From Metridium senile (Eukaryota; Cnidaria; Anthozoa; Actiniaria; Metridiidae): a DNA stretch of 64,000 nucleotides. Under the pieces are notes generated by a model. It was given only the letters and a program-made list of their open reading frames with translations, did no database searches and was not told the origin of the DNA. The stretch is from the NCBI GenBank assembly GCA_949775045.1, contig OX459109.1, positions 3,727,975 through 3,791,974 of the forward strand, in the 5' to 3' direction. The position numbers and the translations under genes were made by a program. Of the stretch, positions 56,327-64,000 are shown piece by piece. Positions within the stretch are counted from its first letter, which is position 1, and the number at the start of each line of letters is the position of its first letter.

Positions 56327-56385
56327 TACCCAGACCCTTCTCAGCTTTCTAACGAAAGATCAGAAAGCTGAGAAGGGTCTGGGTA
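56327..56385. repeat. Perfect hairpin, 24-bp arms
   Basis: TACCCAGACCCTTCTCAGCT (and four more bases) pairs with its exact complement around a short loop. Confidence 0.85.
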
Positions 56386-56884
56386 CGTGAATGGAGTTAC
56401 TGCGGTTTTCGTCTTTATGCGAACTCAGGCATTCAACTGTAAAATATGTTTCAGTAATATTTTCAAAAAGAATTCGAATGATCAAGTTCACACGATGCTT
56501 GATTCAGCTAAAACCATTACAAAATATATAATGCTTTATAAAAATATGTTAAGTTTTCATCCTTTATACATGCATAGTGAATCATCCTAAAATTACTGAC
56601 TGTTACAATTTACAAGTTTATAGCCAAAACAAATATTCTCTCCATCAAAAATATATCAATCTAGAAATAAGGGGCGGATATAGAGGGTGTACCTAGCGGC
56701 ACCGGACAATCACATAGCGCCGCAATTAGGAAAGGGACTATCGAAACAGCTATAATATAAATGCGTCTACGTTTGTGTCGTCACGGGCAGAGAGCGTTGC
56801 GTGACGGTATATATTTCTTTAATTGTTGCTCTGCTCCGTGGCGGAAAATATGCGCGCGCGTAACATAAACTGAACTACATAGTT

Positions 56885-59800
56885 CTATTGACTTGATGTG
56901 ACTGATACTTCAACATGTTCAACGTTGGTATTGTTATCTTCATCTTTTAACTTCTTGATTTGTGCCTGACGAAAATAATAAATAAATAAATAAATAAAAT
57001 AACTAAAGAAACATCCGAGTGTTTGCACGTTTTGCTCAATACACTTTTGTTGTTATAATTATAATTGTAAACATAAATGTAGCTTTTGTATATACCTATT
57101 TCAAAAATCGTTGTCGCAGCCGAAGCTACAGTCCACACTCTGAAGCCTGCAAAGGTTGTCGGTATTATGAACATAATTTGTGATTTATTACACGTTTGTT
57201 AAAGAAATATCAGTGTTTCATCATCTACCACAGACTGTAACAGTGTTATGGTCATACAACACAAACACGTCTATCCAAAAGATGCTATAATGGATGAATT
57301 GATAACAAAAGAAATACCGACATCCTTTGCAGGGTTCAGTTTGTGGACTGTAGCTTTGGCTGCGACAACGATTTTTGAAATAGGTACGTGTATAAATGTT
57401 GTTGTTGATTGTGATAAAATGCTGTTGTCAATAGACCGATCCAAGGTACGTTATTGCCGCCATCTTGCAAGGGGTGCAAAACTACTGGGGCGAGTAGAGA
57501 ATGTATGTGATTTCGGACCACTTTGAACGTACGTATTTTTCTTCCAATTCATTGGATTTTCAAAGTTTAAATTGTCTATCAAAGGTTTTGCATTTGTTTA
57601 TAACATATCCAAAAAATAGCGCTGGGAAACAAGTTACAGGTTCTGTAATCAATATTTTAGATCTACATACAAACACTTTGTTTCAGCGAAATAGAATTAC
57701 ACAGTAAATATAGGGAGATTTTAAATCGCCGTTTACATACGTCTCACATAATAGGCCTGCCCCTGGACCTTAAATCGCCGTAATTTAATGCGGTTTAAAG
57801 CGTTTTAAGGCGATTTAAGAAAATATGGCCAAACTTCGAGTGAATTTTAAGGCGTTTTAAGGCGTTTTAGTGCGATTTAAGGCGATTTAAGAAAAAATAT
57901 AAGAAAATCAGAGGCGCCATAAGGCAATTTTAAGCAATTTACAGCAATTTAGGGATGTTTAAGAAAATATATGGTGAAGAAGATGCATTTTCTGGTGGTT
58001 TAAGTAATTCTTTTTTGTAAAAATGAACAACATTTTAAGTTCATTTAAGGAAATTTGAAAATAAAGGTATCATTGTTCAAAATATCATTTAAATATAATA
58101 CTTCTAGTAAGCAAAAGCCAGTTTAAACTTTACATCAAAAATTGTATTCAATAAAGGTCAGTTTTATATTAATATAAGGAATGCCTGTGATTCATTTACA
58201 TAATTGATTTAGAGTGCAAATATTATATCCATGAAATACAAAATAGTACAACATGATGCTAGTTAAAACTTACAATAGAATAGAGTGCAAATAGCGTAAC
58301 AATTAAAGCACTTTTAAACAATGATTATCAATTATTTTAACATAGTTTAATACTATGAAACCAGTTGCAAAACAATTATTTTTATATCTTTTTTATTTTG
58401 AATATTTTTATTATCAACACTTTTAAACAACACTTCCTTTGTACATCTTTCTGTATATACATATAAATTAAATAATTCTATACGTTCTGGGTGCTTTCAT
58501 TAAGGATTGCTGGCTATTTTCTAAGAAACATTTGTTTGAATTTGTATAATATTGCTAACCTCCAACAATAAGAATCTAATCTTTATTGTAGTAGATATTT
58601 TTCCAGATTAAACAAACGTTTCTGAAACCAGGGACTGAACAGTAACGAAATTACTAAAGCTAATATTTCTACATACCACTGATGAAGATTTAAAGTCCAA
58701 TTCGCATCTTATCTTGATGTTAGTTAGTGTAAATGTTTCTGAAATTGTTTTTCCTGTCGCACTGATGATCCTTACAGAAAAACTTGGTTTTTGATACATA
58801 AATTATATCTTTTATGTATAAATAATCTCAGCGTGCATTTTCGGATCTTTCTCAGGAACCCATCCTATTTGACGTTCTCCAGATCGTATAGACAGCAAAA
58901 TACCCCCAAACCATACCTTGATCCAAAAGCAAGTGTTTTTTCTTATGCTCACTTCAAATACTTCTTCTGGCTGATATTAATTACAGCAATAACCACTTCT
59001 TTACTTGATGCATACTTGGACGTTCCACTATTCGAAGGTGATGTCTGTGGCAGGTGGCAAGTCTTTTTTCCTTCTTGTTTCCTGGTTTTGATCTTATTTA
59101 CAAGATGATCTCTTGTATGTACCTTTACAGGAGATGACAGAAGCTCAAAATAAGACTATGTTCAAGTATTCCGCCATTTTGATTTGTCCCAGTCTCTCAC
59201 GCTAAGTCCTGACATGTGACCTATCTGACATGTGTTACTGTGCTGTCATAATATTATCGGCTATGACTTCCTCAATGAGAACTTTTTCTTTGACGATCGA
59301 ATAAAACATTTTTTTCAACCCTTTGACGAAGTATCGATTAGCCGATACCGATTAGCCTCGTTGGCCATTTCTGAGCTTCGTATTACAAATCAAGAGTTCA
59401 CTCAGTGAGTCGATGTATATTACCGTTCAGATTTGACAGAAAGTCTCATGAAATTGACCAGTAATTGGACACTCCTCCATCCACTCCCCCATCCCAACGG
59501 AGAAACACCTGTGCGGTGTTATCGCAGGCTCACAAAACCAATTTAAAATGGCGAACAGCAAGCTAAGATAGTTGAAGTGTTTTATATTTGCATGTGTTTT
59601 CCACTCGTTTATGTAAAATACGCAGACAACCTATTTGCACAAGTAAAGCTGAACAAATGATATTAACTTACAATGGCTTAATGGTGACCTTTTACTGTGT
59701 GACTTGACCATATTAATGTGTGACTGCATGCTTCTCACGTAAGTAGAATTCACTTGATTCTAAATTGTACAATAAAATTATTTACTAGTAAAGTTTTCGA

Positions 59801-62800
59801 GATATTTCGGGGAAAACCACATAAAATCTTAATTAATTTCTTTTCAATTTTCTTTCATATTTCGCTAGATTGACGATAATTATTTGTTATAGAAAGACCA
59901 ACAAAAAATATTCTAAAATGTTATAAATAAATAATATGTTCTTGCAGTTTGGTTAAGTACTTTTAATGTGCTTTTATGTATATTTGCATGTAGAAGTTTC
60001 ACAAAAAATGTTGAATTGTGCATTCCAAGACTGAAATGCATTGTTGGTTTCAAAGGTAGCAAATGTAGATTGATTTGCATTTCATATGAAGCTAATATAC
60101 AAAACATAACTCTAATACACTGTACTGACATAATGGCATAAACTGCACAATGCATTTTGGTCTTGCATGGAATGTACTATTCAGTATTCATAAGTCAAAC
60201 CCTTTCTGGAATAGTTATTTATTGTATATATACTGTATATATGTATGATTACATCCTATTGCAGAAGGATAAGAGCACATATTTATACAAAAATCTAATT
60301 TAATTAACATCCGGATAAACTATAGTATTTTGAGTTTTGCATCTCATTTATATTTGTATATTTGATTGTATAAATGTGTACCACAATTATTCTGTACTTG
60401 ATGGTATGCATGTATAATTTCTTTTATACTACATATTCTCAATTTCAGAAAGGTTATGGTTTATATATATATAATTATCCCAATACCTTATTATTCGGTG
60501 TATCTTTTTATGAATTTTTTTATATTTACGTGTGTTTAGAAGGATAAGAACATTCATTGCAGAATATTAAAGTTGTCCTTCAGAAGCATTTTGTAAGGTA
60601 TTATGAGAGTAGGTTTGTGGCCATGTATTATACTGTATTTATTTATTTGGATCTATCTTCTGATGATGTCGTCGTCCAACAAAAGCTCAAGTTCCAAATA
60701 AATAAATACTGTAGTACATGGCCTCAAACCTACTCTCATAATTCATTGCAGTGTTTTGAGTTTGCATCTTTTTAGATGATTGGCCTTAGCCGGTTACTAC
60801 AAGGTGTGCTTATACTGCAATCAAGTATATATACCAATATAGTGAAAATGGGTCGCAATGTTTTTAAGCGATTTTAGGCGTTTTAAGGCAATTTAGCGCG
60901 TTTTAAGGCGATTTAGCGCGTTTTAAGGCGATTTAGCGCGTTTTAAGGCGATTTAGCGCGTTTTAGCGCGATTTAAGGTCCGGGGGCAGGCCTCATAATT
61001 TAACAAACTTAGTTTGATCTCAGGTATAGCCATGCATAGTATCTTTAATTTGATATAAAATGTTTATATTGAACATTCGGCAATTTCCAGTGGAGTTATA
61101 TAAGTTCAAAGTTACATACATTTACTGCTCGCCCCAGTATAGTTCTGCACCCCCTACAAGATGGCGGCAATAACCTTGGATCGGTCTATTGTTGCTGCTT
61201 GTGTCACTTGTTTTTGTTGGTGGTGCTATTATTTTCTAGTTGTCATTTCGCAATAATAACTATAGCAAACAAACAAACAAATAAACAAAGTAGCACACCA
61301 ACAAACGAACAAATAAAATAAACAAACAAACGCACAAATAAATAATAGACAAACAAACAAACAAACAAATAGAAAAACAAACAAACGAACGAACAAATAA
61401 ACCGCAAACAAACAAAACACATCCTTCACTAAAAATAAATGAAAACTAGCGAGTAAACTATATCTAGCTGCGTCGGTGTTTGATAGGTAATAGAATGAAA
61501 GTTGTAACACCGTAAGAAACAACCGTAAAAATGTTGATTATAGTAAAAACATTTTTTACGGTGTTACAATTATAGTAAACACATTTTTTACGGTGTTACA
61601 ATTTCTTAAAATGAACTCAGAACTGAAATGCATTTGAAAATAAACTATTTTGAGAAATGTGCGTTGTTACCTGAAGTTCTTCATTTCTTGATTTCAGTCT
61701 TACAAGTTCTTCCTTTAGTTCTTCGTTCTCCTTTGTTAACACTTCTATTTTCTTTTCTGCCTGCAACTTTACTGACATGATAATCCCTGCCAATACAACA
61801 TTGAGACTTCAATATACAACTATTTCAAAAATCGTTGTCGCAATAAAAGTTACAATCACACTTTCAAGCCTGCAAAGGATGTCGGTATTTCTTCTCTTGT
61901 CATCGATTTATTCATAGCATATTTTGGTTGTACGTGTTTGTGTTATATGACTATAACAAGTTGTTACAGTGGAAGATTATAAAACAGATATTTATTGAAA
62001 AACGTGTAAAAATCACAAATTCTGTTCATATTACCGACATCCTTTGCAGGTTTCAGAGTGTGGACTGTGGCTTTGTTTGCGACAATGATTTTTGAAATAG
62101 GTGTATACCAGTAATATTGCGGGCTTATCAATAATAACAAAGATGGCGGATAGCTCGATGGACATATCGAAAGAAAAGAGATAAAAGGACAGTTAATTCG
62201 AGTTTATTCAGCATAGTACCGTGTAACTATCAAATAAATATGGCCAGATAAATACATGTGAGTATTAGTTGTTTATTTCGTTTACTGGCAAATATTTTAA
62301 ACGGCTACAAACAAATAGTCTTCTACAAACCGTATATCAAACCGACAAAGCAGCGGCTGTATAGGAGGCTAGTATATCAACGGTAGCCATTAAATCATTC
62401 TCATCTAAAGTATACATTTCTACGTACCGTTCACAATTCTTGTCACTCGCCAAAGACGAAGAATGACCAAAAGACCCACTCCGTCAACAGCTGAACTACT
62501 GCATATAAAACATAAACACATACAGCTCTTTCAAATGAAAAAGGTTGATGAATGGGGGGAGGGGGGGGGGGGGGGTGCATGTTCCCAAGTCCCCTTGATC
62601 GTTTTGCATTTTCTCCCTTGTTCCCCATAAGTAAAATAACTGTTTCCCTAAAATGTTTTACCTGGCTTTAGTTATGTTCCCATGATCCCACAAAACTATT
62701 GTTTTATCATATTGTGCTACCTTGTTCCCTAAAAATAAATGCCCGTGCTCCCTTGATCCCTAAAACCCCTGGGAGGGGCTCCTTTTTACTTTTTTCTTGT

Positions 62801-63562
62801 TTGAAGTTTAAACAATATACAAAATGCATACATTTTCTTTGTCAATCCCCTCCCACCAAAGCATAGTTAATTGGCCTTTCTCATGATATCTTTCTCATAT
62901 TTAAAAAAATTACGTATTTAAACCGGGTAATGTCCCAAGGTATTTTGCGCATGATTACAGCTAAACGCGTACTATACGTGCAAACGATTGACACAACAAA
63001 TGTACTGAGGCCGAGACGGGGCTGTTTGTACCGGCGTACTGTGATGCCGGTCGATGTACTATAAAATGCACCGGTACCTGAAAGCGATGTCCAAAGCAAA
63101 TGATACTACGACCACAACGCCATCAAACACCTAAAAAGTGAACAGCTATTGTCAGTAGTATAAAATATACTCTCAATTGAAAAGAATCATTAGTGATCAT
63201 CAATTCCCAGCTCAGTAAGAAGGAGAGTTCCTAATGTTTGATACGTCAATTATTCGTTAGTCGGGAAGAGGGAAAGGGGAAAGTTGTATCAATTACCACT
63301 TACTTTACCCTTCTCTTAAATTAATATGTTAAATTTCAAAATCATTCATCAATCCATTTATTTGTTTATCAGTCATTAAACCTATTAATCAATTCAATCA
63401 ATCAATCAATCAATCAATTCAATCAATCAATCAATCCATGCATCATATCCATGGCCAGCCATCCATTCATCCATTCACTCACTCACTCAATCACTACAAT
63501 TAACGTACCTCCAGTTTGTGTTTGAAGAAATCCAGACCCATCGCATACATTTTAAGAAGAAG
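56885..63562 (-). CDS. HVCN1: Voltage-gated proton channel Hv1, 3' five exons (5' part beyond or not found)
   Basis: Exons (minus, in order) are 63509-63562, 63078-63130, 62428-62498, 61671-61786 and 56885-56965. All are GT-AG and the phases (0,2,1,0) join cleanly for 124 residues. The end of S2 and the S2-S3 linker (KMYAMGLDFFKHKLE) lead to S3 (VFDGVVVVVSFALDIAF), which has the two conserved Asp. S4 has three Arg in the signature RLWRVTRIVNG. The C-terminal coiled coil (KIEVLTKENEELKEELVRL) is the dimerisation domain, and an acidic tail ends at TAG 56885. The protein conducts H+ outward across membranes on depolarisation and pH gradient. The exons for the N-terminus, S1 and most of S2 are not seen up to 64000. 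The last intron (56966-61670, 4.7 kb) is filled with transposons. Confidence 0.9.
57090..57397. mobile_element. Foldback MITE with TATACCTATTTCAAAAATCG ends
   Basis: Inverted arms 57090-57170 and 57310-57397 (ACCTATTTCAAAAATCGTTG, CTGCAAAGGNTGTCGGTAT). A second copy is at 61810-62105, and the 12.15-kb tandem array shares its end. Confidence 0.75.
57753..60993. mobile_element. 3.24-kb TIR element with 6-bp duplication CATAAT
   Basis: The ends AGGCCTGCCCC, then T or C, then GGACCTTAAATCGC are inverted at 57753 and 60993, and CATAAT flanks both (57747-57752 and 60994-60999). Subterminal arrays of GCGTTTTAAGGCGATTTA words fill 57,785-57,920 and 60,868-60,975. The interior (58,000-60,800) is AT-rich and shows no transposase. 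It carries a hairpin at 60,600-60,743. Confidence 0.75.
60600..60743. repeat. Foldback hairpin, ~55-bp arms
   Basis: ATTATGAGAGTAGGTTTGTG..TGTATTTATTTATTTGGA is mirrored on the right. The loop contains ATCTTCTGATGATGTCGTCG, related to 15,315-15,340. Confidence 0.85.
61255..61420. repeat. (CAAA)n microsatellite
   Basis: Degenerate AACA/AATA tetranucleotide repeat in the last Hv1 intron. Confidence 0.9.
61440..61605. repeat. FB repeat copy with duplicated inner end
   Basis: AAACTAGCGAGTAAACTA..CGTCGGTGTTTGATAG..TTGTAACACCGTAAG, then two inverted TTTTTTACGGTGTTACAA pieces. Confidence 0.8.
61810..62105. mobile_element. Foldback MITE, second copy
   Basis: Same termini and arms as 57090-57397. 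It lies in the intron between Hv1 exons at 62428 and 61786. Confidence 0.75.
62550..62780. repeat. Poly(G) run and TGATCCC/TTCCC-rich repeat
   Basis: A run of G residues (62,556-62,575) is followed by degenerate CCCTTGATCCC and TGTTCCCTAAAA words. It lies in an Hv1 intron. Confidence 0.6.
63385..63440. repeat. (TCAA)n microsatellite
   Basis: ATCAATCAATCAATCAATTC repeats, followed by CATTCATCC and CACTCACT-type words. Confidence 0.9.
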
Positions 63563-63867
63563 CTATCAAAAGACAATCATGCTAAAAAATGTTCATCAAA
63601 ACCACTTTATCTCATGCGCACAGATAATAATAGACTGCAAAACAGTCCCTACTTTTACGCGAAAACTCCGAGGAAACGAGTTACGTTGAAGTTCGATCGG
63701 ACGAAATTCTAGCCGAGAGAGAATGAGGAGAGGATTACTGCGACTTTCACAAACATGCGAACTCAAATACTGAAGGCTCAAATACTGAACTCGTTTTTGT
63801 AGTTTTCGCTTCCGTCAATCAAACGCCCGATATTTCCCGACTGCTTTCCGAAGTATCGACATTCAAT

Positions 63868-63981
63868 ATGGCCGAGTTTAAAAGGTTTGTTCATGATGTT
63901 GAAGAATCCTCAGAGGAAATAAAAGCCGTGAAACTCCTACATTTAGAGGAGACTTTAATCGTCGATGAAGAGGGAGAGCAA
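63868..63981 (+). CDS. First coding exon of an unidentified gene (runs out of window)
   Basis: ATG at 63868 in an ATATGG context opens 38 codons (start MAEFKRFVHDVEESSEE, acidic and helical) that end exactly at CAA|GTAAGT (63982). The strand is opposite to Hv1. If Hv1 continues to the right, this gene would lie in its intron or overlap its 5' region. Family not recognised. Confidence 0.6.
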
Positions 63982-64000
63982 GTAAGTATCACAATACTTC

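Larger units (their letters stand above)
57428..61192. mobile_element. Outer TIR element in Hv1 intron
   Basis: Inverted arms of about 100 bp (57428-57530 and 61083-61192) share CAATAGACCGATCCAAGG, TTATTGCCGCCATCTTG and ACTGGGGCGAG. It contains the element at 57753-60993. The target duplication is unclear. Confidence 0.65.

Noticed and set aside
57248..57526. 92-aa open frame reading a hydrophobic stretch
   Set aside because: It is the right arm of a foldback MITE; the same residues appear from the other arm and in the second MITE copy.
58791..59108. 105-aa open frame with hydrophobic end
   Set aside because: It lies inside a non-autonomous element; no homology recognised and no splice partners.

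Overview
The window looks like a stretch of an animal nuclear genome, most likely a cnidarian. It is AT-rich, with spliced genes, long repeat-filled introns and very abundant DNA transposons. The host genes that can be recognised fit this: a HEPN_DZIP3-type NACHT protein and a HEPN_DZIP3-type membrane protein (families expanded in corals and anemones), an intron-free class A GPCR, alpha-methylacyl-CoA racemase (AMACR), a Fic-domain protein and the voltage-gated proton channel Hv1. Species cannot be fixed from sequence alone. Several genes (Hv1, the Fic gene, a four-exon gene at 7566-8920, the AMACR exon chain) become visible only when splice sites and phases are followed.

Layout: 216-9285 is a 9.07-kb DNA transposon with perfect 25-bp terminal inverted repeats and a TA duplication, sitting inside an older foldback repeat. 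It carries a four-exon transposase-like gene (+) and a convergent four-exon gene of unknown function (-). 9314-10330 is a GPCR (-) whose last codons and stop lie in that foldback repeat. 13749-19381 is AMACR (-, five exons). 20.8-21.8 kb is a 97-bp satellite array, followed by the HEPN-NACHT gene (22017-25418, -). 27830-28850 is a Fic-domain gene (-) whose Fic motif is split by a TIR element that has exact GT...AG intron borders.

28.99-41.13 kb is a four-level nest of transposons: a small MITE is split by a 5'-truncated LINE, which is split by a Polinton/Maverick-type element (30625-40017; 5'-AG termini, ~545-bp TIRs, 6-bp duplication AGAAAT), which is split by a hAT transposon (32955-37641). 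The hAT carries both a full-length transposase and an F-box/LRR exon, and both can splice in phase to the same two leader exons. The Polinton carries a tRNA-Trp gene and two damaged inverted copies of a packaging ATPase.

43.2-45.0 kb holds the second HEPN gene (-). 47.2-52.6 kb is transposon-rich: an element whose long TIRs contain mirror-ordered minisatellites, then a Mutator-like element with a transposase fragment and an 896-bp TTAA-flanked MITE inside its right TIR. 52.6-56.9 kb holds foldback repeats and no gene I can support. 56885-63562 is the 3' part of the Hv1 gene (-); its last intron contains further nested elements. The first exon of an unidentified gene (+) starts at 63868 and runs off the window.

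The dominant theme is mobile elements nesting in each other and intersecting host coding sequence: supplying a stop codon (GPCR), an intron (Fic gene), and possibly capturing host genes (F-box exon, tRNA-Trp).
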